A stretch of DNA of 64,000 nucleotides. Origin: Dactylonectria macrodidyma (lineage: Eukaryota; Ascomycota; Sordariomycetes; Hypocreales; Nectriaceae). The notes beneath the pieces were generated by a model. That model had not been told where the DNA came from, ran no database searches, and saw nothing but the letters and a program-made list of their open reading frames with translations. A program made the position numbers and the translations under genes. This document shows positions 32,787 to 44,690 of this stretch, one piece after another. Within the stretch, counting starts at the first letter, position 1. Every line of letters starts with the position of its first letter. The stretch spans positions 744,001 to 808,000 of the forward strand of contig JAGMUV010000020.1 in the NCBI GenBank assembly GCA_020744425.1, given 5' to 3'.

Positions 32787-33575
32787 TTAAGGCGATAATA
32801 TCGGCCCAGATGTCGCTCTGGTTCTGGTCGGTGCTATGCCATCATAACGCCGGCATAGCATCATCAAGGCTTCAATTCCTGTGGCCGCTGGAGCGATCAC
32901 AGCTAGGGCTGATGGCCCCATGGTGTTCCCTATCTCATATAGAAGTCTCCCTTGGCCCCGGGCCGTGAGAGGTATGTTGTCGTTCCATCCCGCACCTATG
33001 AGAGCATGATAGACTTGTCTCTTCCAAACAGACCACTGACTGATGCCTTTGAGGTGCATCTCAGCAGGCATCCTGAGCTTGAACTCCTCGAGGTTTCGAA
33101 TACGGCGATAGTCACTAGCAGAGAGGTGGTCTTCCTCATCTTCTGCTTCCTCGGCGGTATCTCTTATCACCACAGTCGGTGCCCGTGGGGAGGCTCCTAG
33201 CAGAGAGCTCAGAGAGCTTAGTTGCGAGCCCTGTGGCGAGTCGTGCCTCTTCATCACGAAAGAAGACCCTTGGGGCGTACCGAACGCTCCAAAGCTAGGT
33301 CTTCCGAATAAGGGTTGATGAGAGGTCTGATACCTCCTTCGAGGCATCGTGATAGCCGGGACTTGGTCGTCAACGGCTTCATCTTTGGCCTTACCCTCGC
33401 GGGCAGCCTTGATGTCTTCGGTGTCGTTAAGGGTCGCCGCGTACATCACTTTTGGGGCCGTGATGGCTTCATCTCGTGGGCTGTGGCTTCCACCGGTCAT
33501 GCTGCCCGCTGCTTCTTCCTATAGGAAGTTTTCGACTGCTGGGGGCAGCGGCGTGGTTGTTTTACCGTCATCCAT
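32787..33575 (-). pseudogene. Copia-type retrotransposon gag fragment with an in-frame stop
   Basis: From ATG 33575 the frame reads MDDGKTTTPLPPAVENFL, hits TAG at 33521-33519, then continues in the same frame as a 237-aa open reading frame. The C-terminal part (MHLKGISQWSVWKRQVYHAL, LTARGQGRLLYEIGNTMGPS, MMLCRRYDG) resembles the gag N-terminal region of fungal Ty1/Copia elements, where a single polypeptide is compared with a tRNA-primed element; no zinc knuckle, integrase or reverse transcriptase follows. The stop fits CAG-to-TAG. A 17-bp direct repeat flanks the region. It is a truncated, inactive element piece. Confidence 0.6.
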
Positions 33576-35148
33576 GGTGACAGGGCGTTTCGTGCCTGTC
33601 TGACGGTCGCGATAGCCTCAACAGCGTGTTCCTTACGCCTTCAGTTAAGAGACGGGTCCAATTTATGGTCAGAAGCTGAGATAGCTTCAAATAGTAGGTA
33701 TCCGGCTTCTTATTCCGCAGAAACCGGGCTCATAACCTTTTGCAGGGATCACACACTCGTCATGTCACTCATTAGGACACGTTAGGTATAGGATACAAGC
33801 GTCTTGAAAAGCGTACGGAACAGCTGGAGGATGTAGGAGGGTTCCTGCCCTTAAATGCGGTGTGTGCCTTCCCAACGGCCCCCCTAGCGACCTCATTCCT
33901 CTAGTCAGTTGGTTGCTAGGGCCGGCTTGCTAGGAACGCGATGTCTTGTATCACGACATGCGTCACATTCCGTTGTGACTTGCTAGCAGCAACAATATCC
34001 CAGGATACTTTCACGGGCCTTCGTCATTGAGGAGCTCCTATAAAAAATCTTACCTTTAATAAATCATCAATCTATGAATGCTTGCATCGATGTCCTTGAA
34101 GCCACGCAAGACCATAACAGGGGGAAGCCGCAGTTGTCACGGATATCCCGCACAAAAAGGACGAACCTAGTTAAAGGCTGTTCAGGCAAAAAGGACGTGC
34201 ACAGAGAAAACGGAGAAGCAAGCTAAATCTACTAAAAGGTTATGGTTCCACCCGACTGCACTCGAATCCAGCTTGCGGTTGACCTACTCCAAACGCCTGG
34301 ACCTATGGAGCCTGAACTTTGTTTTTTCCGTCCTTCTGGAACTAAACATCCCACGTTCCCCAGTAACCTTGCCCTCGTTTGTAGCTCTCCACTAGTGTAG
34401 ATATTCTCAGCGGATATTCCGCAGTGTCCACATTTCAGCCGTCTGACAAATCAAGCCAAGCACCAACTGAAAAGCCAAGGATGGAGGGTTCATAGCACAA
34501 TGCGTCCAAGGCGGCGCCCCGACTCCCGTCTGGACTCCACCAGACTCCACATCATTGAGAACGACAAGTCAACAATGGCGGCACGAGGAGAGGATGTGCT
34601 GGATCAGAAAACAGAGCGGAGACCCGAAGTATTAGTGCGCAGAGCGGCCGATCGACGAAGCATACTCGCTTTGTAAGCAGCAGATGGCGGCAACACGGAT
34701 AATTAATTCGTAGCAGGAATGGGCCCGGAGAAGACAAGAGGCTGTGTTATTTGACGTCAAGGCCAATTGATCTGGGAAGGAGACAGGATAGACAGAAGAC
34801 AGTACCTACAACTTTCGCTCTTGGTTAGAGAGGTCTTAAGAGAACAACGACAATCTTGCGGATCGAATGTGTTTGTTGCTCTAACGTTATTCGTGGAGCC
34901 TCAGAAATAGCAAAGGCTCTTCAATCAGTGATGCGGATGTTCATGACGTTTCAAGTCTAGGAGAGGTGGCCTACTTGTATTAGAATGACAACTACAGCAG
35001 ATAATGGCCATGTAAGGCTTATGATCCATAGGCCAACAATAATATAATTGATAGTCTTCTCTAATCCTTTGACTTCGCTCTTAGTCCTCGCAAGATTGGA
35101 CCAAGGATGTTCCTCACCACGAAGTGCAAGCATTTCCCGGCCCTGACC
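33576..35148. other. intergenic, no gene recognised
   Basis: About 1.6 kb without a convincing ORF. Contains the flank of the gag relic and the 3' flank of the dehydrogenase gene. Confidence 0.45.
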
Positions 35149-36202
35149 CTACGGCTGCCCCTTCAGTACTGCACGGAAGTGCAGCTTACCTAACTCGAGT
35201 CTCTCAACAGCCTCCCTAATACCATCCTCCGTCATTTCAAAAGTCTCGATCAGTGGCTTGACACCATGAAAAGCCGCGAAGTCAAGCATCTTACGATGTA
35301 CAGCTCTCGAGGCAACCAGCGACCCTTGGATGGCGATACCATTGGCAATCAGCGGCATATAGGGTATCTCAAGGTTCCCCGCCGACACTGACAGCGGATA
35401 GATCCTAGACTTGAACGCCATGAGCGGTAGTAGGGCACCCCAGTCTGGTTGAGAGGATGCGGTGACAATGAGCCTATCAATAGGCCATCGCGGCTTGTCG
35501 AACGACGCATCGCGCTCGCGCATGCTGATAAACTCGTGGGCTCCAAGCTTTAAGGCCTCGGCTTTCTTTTTATCAGAGCCTGAGAGCACGACAACACGGC
35601 AACCAAGCTTGGCAGCGAACTGAATAGCCAAGTGGCCCAGCCCGCCCACCCCGAGGATACCGACTGTTTCATTGGGTTTGACATCGTACAAAGTCGTGAA
35701 AACAGTAGCGCCGGCACACTGCAACGGAGCTGCAATCTCATCCGGTAGCGAGTCAGGAATTTGGTGCAGAAACGCCTCTCGCCAAATAGCATGAGAGGCA
35801 AAGCTTCCCTGGTCGGTGTTGGCGCCTCCGTAGATGGCGCGGTCATGGCAGTAGATGTCGTCGCCCTGAAGGCACTGCAGACAGTAGCCACAGCTGTTGG
35901 TCGCGTAACCCCAGCCGACACGATCACCCTTCTTGAGATGCTTCGCATCAGGACCAACATCCAGAACAACGCCAATACCCTCGTGGCCCAGGACCATGTC
36001 GGCAGTTTTCTAGAGATGGTTAGCGTGCAACAAGAGAAGATAAGAACGATAGCTTGCCTACATAGTGCAGATCAGTGCCACAGACCCCGGATGCTGTGAT
36101 TTTGACTAAGACGCGATCGCCCACCAGCTGATCTGGATGATCGATGGTGCTTTTCTTAGGAATTCCACCCTGGGACCCCTTGAAAACGGTGAAAGTAGGC
36201 AT
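35149..36202 (-). CDS. zinc-dependent alcohol dehydrogenase, MDR superfamily
   Basis: Exons 36202-36062 and 36009-35149; intron 36061-36010 (GTAGGC...GCTAAC...TAG, 52 nt); 333 aa. ATG 36202 gives MPTFTVFKG, a normal MDR start; an upstream in-frame ATG at 36226 is less likely. Catalytic zinc ligands are Cys41 (GVCGTDLHY), His56-Glu57 (GHEGIGVV) and later Cys; structural zinc Cys87, 90, 93 and 101 ([15 protein letters not shown]). The Rossmann motif [14 protein letters not shown] binds NAD(P). The pattern fits a cinnamyl-alcohol-type/class-III-like fungal ADH that reduces aldehydes or oxidises alcohols; substrate unknown. It is divergently arranged with the DJ-1/Hsp31 gene across ~1 kb; both could serve aldehyde detoxification, which is inference. 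Confidence 0.88.
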
Positions 36203-37237
36203 GATTAGAGTGGAATAAAATCTCAAGAAGGATATATCGTAGATTCAAGATGGAGGAAATAGCAACGAATCTCCCAATTTATGACTTTTCGAGTGGTTTT
36301 CTCATCTGGAAACTGGCAGCCCAACAGTGGCCGAATGTCGAAGCATCTTATATCCATGAAGCCTCCACGCCCTCTCTGCACATTGCCTAATCGCTATACT
36401 TGGATTCGTGAATCTGGAGTCCGGAACAGGTCGCCACAATGTGGGCCGTCTCCATGTCCTTTTTTTTGTGATATGAGGTCATCAATCTACTGTAGAAGGC
36501 AACCGAGACTTGCCCTGTCCAAGTCGAATTCGAGGCTGAGTGATTCCCTGGCATCGACTAACGCTATCGATGGTGTCCTTCAGAGCATTTCCCGATTTTG
36601 GTTTAGTGACTATCGGTTCCATGGGTCGACATCTTAGGAAGGCAGCTAGCGCCGAAATAGAGTATGTACGGGGCGTGGATATGAGCCGACGGATGTCCAG
36701 TCGTCCCTGAACCCACACAACGGAAACTCCGTCCCATAGCACAATACGATCTACTTTGTCACTCGGGATTTCCTTTCAAAAGCATATCACCGTGGCAGAT
36801 TGGCTATGCGGCCCCCGACCCTAGTTCATTTTTGATTAATAAAGATGCGTCATTTTTGCTGACATTGAGATTAGGACGTTTCCGGCAGTCTAGGATCGTG
36901 TCGTAGCATCATGGTATGGAATGTGATTAGTACGGATTAGTACGTCTTCTACATGTTTCCCCGAGGTGGATCAGACGTGTAGCTATTGAAGCTTGTGAAT
37001 CAAAGGCTTAGTAATTCGACATCAGAAGACCTCTATGAGTGGTAGCATTCGCCGTGGAGCTTGTGTCGTAATTCGTGATATTTAATGAAGCCATCGGTCG
37101 AGTTTCGAGGAAACATGCAGTTCATGGCCACCAAGACACTATTTACAACTCGTATTTACAGTCGCCTCTTACCTCATCAATCGTATCGTCACTCACAGAT
37201 CGTTCGCCCCCGTTTCTTATCCAAGGTCTCTTCCACC
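36203..37237. other. divergent promoter region
   Basis: Shared 5' region of the dehydrogenase and DJ-1-like genes. In-frame ATGs at 37085, 37115 and 37124 precede the DJ-1 start and would add an Arg-rich, mitochondrial-presequence-like N-terminus. Nothing else recognised. Confidence 0.45.
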
Positions 37238-38052
37238 ATGGTTCCCAAAGTCCTCGTCGTCCTCACTAGCAAGGACATCATGAGCAAGACGCCCAAGAAC
37301 CAGCTGAGCGAAGCAGAGCAAAAGAATGTCAAGCCTACCGGATGGTATCTTATACGTGAGCCTTAAGTGAGACGGTGGTTGCTCATTACTAATGTTGTGC
37401 CTAGCCCGAGTTCGCTCGCCCCTTCTATGCCCTGACCGGCAAGGACGCGAAGGGAGATAAGCTGCAGCCTCCCCGAGTGGAGATTACGGTGACATCTCCG
37501 AAGGGAGCTGAGGCTCCTATCGACCAGGCGTCAGTGGATAAATTTAAGGATGAGGAATCAGTCAGGTTCTACAAGACTGAGAAGGCTCTTTGGAAGGAGA
37601 CTAAGCCCCTGGAAAATTTCGTTGGCAGGGCCTCCGAGTTTGACGCCATCTTTTTCCCGGGCGGCCACGGCCCCATGTTTGATCTTGTTGATGATGAGAA
37701 CTCGCAGAAGCTTATTGCAGAGTTTTTTAGCGCCGGCAAGACGATCGCCGCTGTGTGCCACGGTCCTATTGTCCTGGCTAACGTCAAGACCGATGGCAAG
37801 CCGATTATTCAGGGCTGCCAAGTGACTGGGTTTAGCAACGAGGAGGAGGAAATCATTGGTCTCACTCAGGCGATGCCCCAGCTGCTCGAGGACGAAGTTA
37901 AGCGCAACGGTGGTCACTATGTCAAAGCCGACAAGCCGTGGGCCGAGAAGGTCGTCATTGATGGAAACTTGATTACTGGACAGAACCCGGCATCCGCTGG
38001 TGCCATCGGTAGAGCTCTCGCCGAAGCCTTGGGTAAGTGGCTGCTGCTGTAA
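37238..38052 (+). CDS. DJ-1/PfpI-family (Hsp31-like) glyoxalase III-type protein with a broken splice donor
   Basis: Exons 37238-37351 and 37405-38052, 253 aa. ATG 37238 sits in CCACCATGG; upstream in-frame ATGs would extend the protein by 38 or more residues. Conserved features: MVPKVLVVLTSKD, TGWYL|PEFARPFY across the junction, GGHGPMFDL, the nucleophile elbow AAVCHGP (Cys156, His157), and VIDGNLITGQNPAS. Hsp31-type enzymes convert methylglyoxal to lactate and act in stress protection. The oddity is the intron: homology demands that it begin right after CTT at 37351, where the sequence is ATACGTGAG, not GTACGTGAG, while the acceptor TACTAATG...CTAG is fine. The nearby GTGAGC gives the wrong frame. 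Either a rare AT-AG intron is used or one G-to-A change has damaged the gene. Confidence 0.72.
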
Positions 38053-39992
38053 TGATGATGCAGATCGATAGTTGACAGCAAAATAGGTCTCTAAGCGCTT
38101 GGTATCACGGAAAGACCTTTTCAATTCGTAGGGGCAGGCATGTTCAGTATCTGCTCTCCTGAAGGATTGTCGATAAGGCAGGGACAAGCAGATGGCAGGT
38201 TGCGAATGAAGCCATAGTAGTGTAGTTTCGTCGAGCCGATTGCGTGGTATCATTAGCTGGTGCACTGGAGCTTGAGTCGATGCTGAAAGACCATCCGACA
38301 CCTTGATGCTTCCAGTATCTGAATACCATTGGAAATCTATACTCAAAGTTCTTATTATCACCACGTGCATGACCCTTGGACTTCAAACACTAGGCCATGA
38401 AGCGGGCGGGGAGGTAGGGAGTGACGCTAATTGCTAATTATAGTAATCGCTGGTCGAGGTGCGTTACTTAACAGCCTTCGTGTCAAGTGCATCTAATTCA
38501 TCTACGCGGGGATCCGCTCTCAGGTGTTCTGCTAGGGCTCTCAATGCTCTATGGAAACTGGGAGGCACGATAAAACGGTGTCAGGGTGTCTAGACCAAAG
38601 GAATAGGCAGAATTGTTTGGTTTATGCATCAGCCCTATTGGAAAGTGACAATGTGGCTGACTCTTGCTTTCCGTCTAAGTGCTTTGATATCTCTATATCG
38701 TGCGAGTCAAGCAACCCAAGCTTTCAAGTCTCGGATAGTATCAACTTGATGCAATCACGGGCATCTCGACCCTCCGGTCTTCCTCTTTTTGGTCTCTCTT
38801 GTCACCATGAGGAGAATCACAGGCTGCTTCCCCGCGAAAGCCTGCGAAGCAATACATCGCACTCCTAATATCAGCCTGTTCAATAACTTTCTACACTTCT
38901 ACCAGAAAATAGGTAATGTTATATGATGCTGGTTCTTCTTTTTACTATCTTTTACAATCTTTTTTTTTTCTGTACCTAGCTCTGCATCGCCAATTGAGAT
39001 GTACTGCATTCGGCACCCACCCTCCCCCGAACCGATGGCTGTGCGAGTTCTAATGTAAACGCCGAAGGGCCTTTGGACTAGAGCGAGTAGGAAGCCACAA
39101 ATCGGCCAGCCTCTTGGTCAGTGTCAGATACCACGACATAGCGATACGCTGCAATATGCTGCAGTTGTGTTCTGTATCCCGCGGTTGGTTGGAGTTTTAA
39201 GATTACTGGTTGTAGGCTAGGATAAGTTAACTCGGTTGACGCGATCTAAAAGGGAATTAGTGGGACACTCAGCTCCGTTGATGTCGCCACCACCAGCTTG
39301 TAAGTCGAGCAAACCGATGCCTTTTACCGGGTTTCAAGTACATGCATTGAATTGTCGGGAGCAGACTCTCTCCCAGTGATTCTATCCTGACGGGACACAG
39401 TAGAAACTGTACACGGGGGCCGTTATTTGTCACACTTGCACGACTCTCGCCACTGGAGAACAGGTAGGCTTGGCTAGAGATTCGACTGAATACCTAAACC
39501 TAAACCCCTGCATGCGCTTGATGCCTGCTTTTGGCTTGCCTCGCCTCGACTCGAAACGAAACCCACTTGGATCAACAAAACGACACCACAGCTTAACCGC
39601 GCGACACAACCCCCGTTTCAATTTCATTTTCCAACATTCATTCCTTCCCCCCTTCACCCCTGCATCTTGTGCTACACGCGTGTGTACCCAGGAATGAATG
39701 CTCGAGTATTCAATCAGCGCCTCCCTGCATCTGTGGCCGTGAAACAGGCAAAAAGGAGGGTGTCGTGGACCCCGAAATTCCCAAGTGGTTCACGGCAACT
39801 CGGCACGCTTGCATCGGCGACGAGTTGCCGACAACCGACAGCCTTTTGCAAAAGAACCAACCAAACCAAACAGGAACTTGAACATATTTGTTTCGTGTTT
39901 TTCGCACGTACTATAGTCTACAAAATGCGCTAAAAATGTACACAGCCCAGAACCCCTCGCTAAGAAACCGCCCATTGTCTACGTAGACCTGT
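38053..39992. other. intergenic, no gene recognised
   Basis: About 1.9 kb between convergent genes. Short ORFs (38144-38386, 38551-38868, 39430-39907) show no domain. CCTAAACCTAAACCCC at ~39494 is telomere-like but too short to matter. Confidence 0.45.
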
Positions 39993-41251
39993 CTATACAT
40001 GCATCCCATCCAGTGGGTATTTCTCCTTGTGTGCGTCGAGATAGTACTGGTCCTTTTCCGCGTGGAAGTGCGTATGCATCCGCCGCAGGACCAAATCTAG
40101 GACAGCTTCGCGCAGTTGCTTAACAGGATCGTCCTTGCGGAACCAGTGATGGCGGATAAAGACGCCACCGCACGTCTTGTCACCAATGTAAGGCGCTCCG
40201 TTGCCGTCCATGCAGGGGATCGTGCGAATATCGTCCTTGTTCTTGTAGTCGTACCGCACGTGGTTGCTAAAGGCCGCCTGCTCGTGCGCCCAGTCCTTAT
40301 CCCAGTGGCCGCATTTCTTGTATCGCTTGCCCGTTGGGCACCGGTCCCAGCGGTCGAAAAGGTCCTGCGTGCGGTTGCTCTGTTGGGCAACGATGAAGCC
40401 CGTGTTAAGCATCACCTTACCCTTAGTATCACGGTTGCGCTGTGAGTCTGGGTCGTTGGCCATGGCGATGAGGGTTGAGGGTGTAATGTTCCACAGGCTC
40501 ATTAGCCACTCGAGCGGAATGTGCGGGTACATCCATACGGCGTCAGCGTCCATGAAGACGACGATTTCATGCGTCTTGAGAGCTTCTTTGATCATCGGTA
40601 CCTTAACCCATGTCCCGTGGCGGCCGTCATAGTTGGGCGCTTTGATGAGGCGATAATCGTATCCATGGATCAAGGCTGCGTCCAGTTAGCATCATCTCCA
40701 AGTCAGCTTCTAGGATTCATTGTCACCCTACCGTACAGGTAGTGATTCATCCAGCCACCAGTCCTCCCCGTCATGTTGCGGTAGTCCATCGGATTATCAT
40801 TCATCAAGTCACCGTCGCCACCAGTCACACGGGTGTCGACGTCAAGAATGAGCACCTTCTTGCCGAGTGGTTCCGTCCAGCGGTGGGCATCGTCGGGGAT
40901 GTCGTAGTGGTAGCCTTCGTCGGATACGAATTGGGTGTCGTTCAAAGAGTGTAGCGAGGGCCTCCATAGTTGCGAAACCAAGTATGGGAAGTCTTTGGGG
41001 ACGTTTTCAGGTTGCATGCCTGGGTTATACATCCTGCGCAACAAAAGCGTTCATGTTAGTAGCCGTCCAACAAGAAGCAGCTGTATCCCAGAGGAGTTAA
41101 CTAACCGGTGCGGCGACGGTAGCCTTTCCGCCGTGAGATAGAATCGCTGTGTGTAAAACAACAGTCCAACAATCAGCAAAGTAGCAGCAAACGTCAGTGC
41201 GAATCTGTGCTGGCGGTTGGGCCGGCTTTGCAGCGCCGCCGACATGCCCAT
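39993..41251 (-). CDS. type II membrane glycosyltransferase, GT34 (GMA12/MNN10)-like
   Basis: Exons 41251-41106, 41033-40732 and 40675-39993; introns 41105-41034 (GTTAGT...TACTAAC...CAG, 72 nt) and 40731-40676 (GTAGGG...GCTAAC...CAG, 56 nt); 376 aa with consistent phases. Start chosen at MGMSAALQSRP. Residues ~16-35 (HRFALTFAATLLIVGLLFYT) are a signal anchor, so it is probably a Golgi type II enzyme. The catalytic domain shows KVLILDVDTRV, HGYDYRLIKAPNYDGRHGTW, VKVPMIKEAL, the DxD motif in VVFMDADAVWMYP, NTGFIVAQQS and DWAHEQAAFS, as in GT34 alpha-galactosyl/mannosyl-transferases. Such enzymes use UDP-Gal or GDP-Man to extend N- or O-glycans. The donor cannot be read from sequence. Four Cys in the C-terminal part may form disulfides. 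Confidence 0.78.
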
Positions 41252-43333
41252 GGCGAAGGTTGTGTGAGTCGCACGATGGCAGGAGGACGATGTCCCGAGA
41301 GGAGTGGAATGGTGGGATATCGTTCGTCTCTTGGATGACGAGGGGACAGGACGGGAGTGAAATGTATTCGGATTCACAGCCCTTTTGTCTGCTGTTGCGG
41401 TTGCACAATCACTCCCCGGCGGTGCTGCTCGAAGGGGTACTACCTCATAATGGAGGCCTGTTTTGCGATACGAGAAGTTCAGGGTAACCGATATCGAAAG
41501 GGGGAGATCTAGAAGCTTTGAAGTAAGCAGAGGTGAAACTCGAGCGTGGTCCAGGAGTCTGTAGTTTGGAAGGAGAGCGGAGCTGGTATAATTTATCCCA
41601 TCTCGTATTTTTGGTTAATGGATGCTTGTTCTCTTCGCCCTCCCCCTTGTTCTGACTGTGCGCTTCGTATTGGACTCTTTTTTCTCTTCTTTCTCTGGTC
41701 ATGGTCTGCAGCAGTTTCAGCCACGCTCTTCCACACCTATCGCCCGGCAGCCGGCACAGGTTGAATTTCGTATCGGAGCCGCCAACCCGTGCGCCGATGG
41801 GGTCACTGGCTGGGTCCACCTTTGGAGGGTCGAGCTCTAGTCTACGAGGGGACTAATAGCAAGCCTAGAACCGGCACGTCGAAAAGGTGTCCTGTGTGGG
41901 CCGGCTGTGATGGCGGAGAGGGGGGATTGGATCTAAGGCTGGACGGGTGCTAGGTGAAGCCAGTGATGCCGAGAGAGGGGAGAATACCCCCCTGACGTCG
42001 TCATCGTGAGTTGGTGCAAGATCAGGCATGGTGTCACTACATGATCCGTCATAGCCGTACCAAGCAGAGCAATGGAATGGATCAGTAGTGCTGAAGCGAT
42101 CTCTACCTACTGCAATATGGCTATCACGGCTTCGTAGCTACGTAGATGTTTCTTGTAGCCAGGGTTCGTCCCGTCGTCCTCCCCTTCCCCTGTCAATCAG
42201 CATTTGTGGGATGCACGACCCCATATTTTCAGACAATCATGCACACATCAAATGCTAGACTCAAGTGCGCCGGTAGCTGTATGGACATCCAGCTTCTGTG
42301 GTGCAGTGACACGCTGTACTGAGAATAAAATGCTGTAGGGTAAGTGGCCGCGCGTTCACCCCCTCGCGCGTCACGATGGCTGCACTACTGTCCGTCACTA
42401 TTCAATCTTCATCACAGCTTCTGCCTTTAGACCAATTCAAACATCGCGATGCGTCACGGCAGCTTTCAGTAATATTCGAAACTACATCCCGCATTTGCAT
42501 TCTATCCTTTGTCAACCACCATGGATTTATCCCGAAGCCATCTTTGGCAGTAAATGATTCATTATGAGACTATATCCAAATTGCTTTTCTCTCTGCAATC
42601 CTCCCATTTTAAAACGTGACCTAAAGTCTCAGGTGTGAGTTCAGACTGGCTGGTTATCCCTGGACCACCAAGGCGCAGCGAGCTTCCGTTCCTGCTTGGC
42701 TGATGAAAGATGGGCCAATGTGTGAATGGAGGCGTGTTGGTTACGTGCGTAGCTTTCCAGTCTAGCTGTCGCCCACATAGCACATGAAGTCACACACGAT
42801 CGTCTGTGGATCAGCAAGCCTCGAAACGGAGAGAGTGCATCAACACCACGCTAATTCCCGACTTGCCGTTTCTATCTATTCTTGGTTTGGCCCGACGTCA
42901 GGAACTATTTTAGTGCGCCGACAGCTAGCACAGACGGACTTCAACGCAAGACTGGTATTATTCGGTGGGATAGAGCAACTTGTCATTGATCCATCATGGC
43001 TGGAACGTAACTTAGTTCCCTTCGGAGGGACCCCAGTGTCCCCGCTCCGCTTCCTCTAATAGTTAGCCCCAACTCCCTATCAATACGAGAAGCACTGCCA
43101 CGATCAAAATTACAAGCACGCCAATATTAGCTAACGGGCAATCACCATTTTTCAAAGGATACGGAGCTAGAATCCTCATTCATGTTTGAACTAAAATTGT
43201 GGGAGAGGGGATCAGACAGTCTGAGAAGGTAAATTAGTTTTACTACTCAGTATCCATATGCTGGTCCAATCACGCAACAACCACCACGTATGTTGTCACA
43301 GCCATGATACTACAACTCGTCCCCAATCACAGC
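41252..43333. other. intergenic, no gene recognised
   Basis: About 2.1 kb. ORFs at 41445-41840 and 42376-43059 have no recognisable domain. Upstream region of the glycosyltransferase and 3' flank of the transcription factor. Confidence 0.45.
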
Positions 43334-44690
43334 TCAGGGCGGCACCCAACCCATCTCTTCAACAGGCCATTGGATCCACAGCCTATGTTCCTCATCCAAA
43401 ATCTCCCACGCTCTCAACATGAGAAACTTGTCCCAGCCTTGCAGCCAAAAAAAGTTCTGCAATTTGTTGAGGAGCAAGCAGTGGTGGGCGAAAATTGCCA
43501 CGGCCTCTTGCGTCGGCACCTTCAAAAGGGGCATGAAATCCTTTGCCACGGTGAATTGCCATACAAAGGCGTCCATGATGTTCAGGTCGTAGCCATCGTT
43601 CGAGAGTGCGAAACTGATTTGGGGGCGTAGCTGCTCAATCGCGTAAAGGTAAATTGACAGGAGTGACGGATCTGTCACAGAAGCTTTGATGTCCTTTTCT
43701 AGACCGTCGAGGACGTCGGTTTCAGAGTGTCGCGGCTCGTGAGATGCGAGATATCTCCTGTGGCCTTGGGCGATGATGGGTGAGAGTATTCCTGTATATG
43801 AGGTGGCCTCAAGATTTTCGAGGAGATGACGCACGCCATCCAGCAGGAAGAGCCATTCTGGGAAGGCAGAGTCTCCAATCAGAAGCGAGGTGTTGTTATC
43901 TCTTGGGCTTCCCAAAGCTGAGCAAGGCGTTAGCAGTGACTCGGGACGGGCAGCAAGTCAACGGGGCTCACCAAAATACATGGTTGATACGCTAAAGGCC
44001 CATAAACACTCGGCATTCTCGGGCTTTGCTTCGGCAATCAGCTTGACCGCCTTGCTACTCGCGATCTGATGGTACATGATGGCATGCGGTACGTAGAGCT
44101 CGGCCTGCTCCGGACGATGCTGTGCCATGTGAAGGGCGGAGACGGCGAGGAGGCTGCGCATGACATAGTCGCATCCGACAGCTAAGCGGACGATGCCGAA
44201 TTTCCACAGATTTCGGATGGCAGGTTCGCGATCGAGCGTCGCGTATGTCGAAGAGGTGAAGTTGTGCAGAAGTTCCAAGTCTAGAAGGTTGAGTTCTGGG
44301 TGCTCGCTGGGGTTGGGGCGAAGAGTTGTCTGGGTCGCTTGGGCAAAGTCACAGGGGACAGCATGCCTGACGCAATTCTTACACGAGGGTCTTTCTTCGT
44401 CACACTAGGGGAAGTAAGCATTATTTTCAATATCAGGCAGTGAAAGATTCAAAAGAGCCATAGGTTAGATTCATGACCGATTGATATTTTGGATTTGAGA
44501 AATTCGAGAACAGAGTCAGACGGACCTTTATCTTTCGCCTCTTGCAAGTATGACATCCTGACCTTGTCTTGGAATGGTTCCGCCGAGTGGCCTTGGCGAG
44601 AATGCGGCTATGAAGCTGAGAAGCGGCTGGTGAAACCTTATCTGGATCCTCGGCTGGGCTAGCTGACGGTGAATCGGTGTTATCGTTCAT
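43334..44690 (-). CDS. Zn(II)2Cys6 transcription factor
   Basis: Exons 44690-44526, 44404-43972 and 43917-43334; introns 44525-44405 (GTCCGT...TAG, 121 nt) and 43971-43918 (GTGAGC...GCTAAC...CAG, 54 nt); 393 aa with matching phases. The DNA-binding cluster SGCHTCKRRKIK|CDEERPSC.. is completed across intron 1 and has the canonical C-x2-C-x6-C-x6-C-x2-C-x6-C spacing (Cys 46, 49, 56, 63, 66, 73), preceded by a basic stretch. The rest (LELLHNFTSSTYATL, MRSLLAVSALHMA, LLFLLDGVRHLL-like) matches the C-terminal domain of short fungal factors related to sterol regulators such as Upc2. Small size and one regulatory domain are normal for that class. Target genes unknown; no co-regulated cluster is evident beside it. 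Confidence 0.88.

Noticed and set aside
37352..37404. U12-type AT-AC intron
   Set aside because: It starts ATACGT rather than ATATCC and ends AG with a normal U2 branch site; a mutated GTACGT donor is simpler.
39490..39510. Telomere-like CCTAAACCTAAACCCC
   Set aside because: Only two units and not the fungal TTAGGG form; chance.
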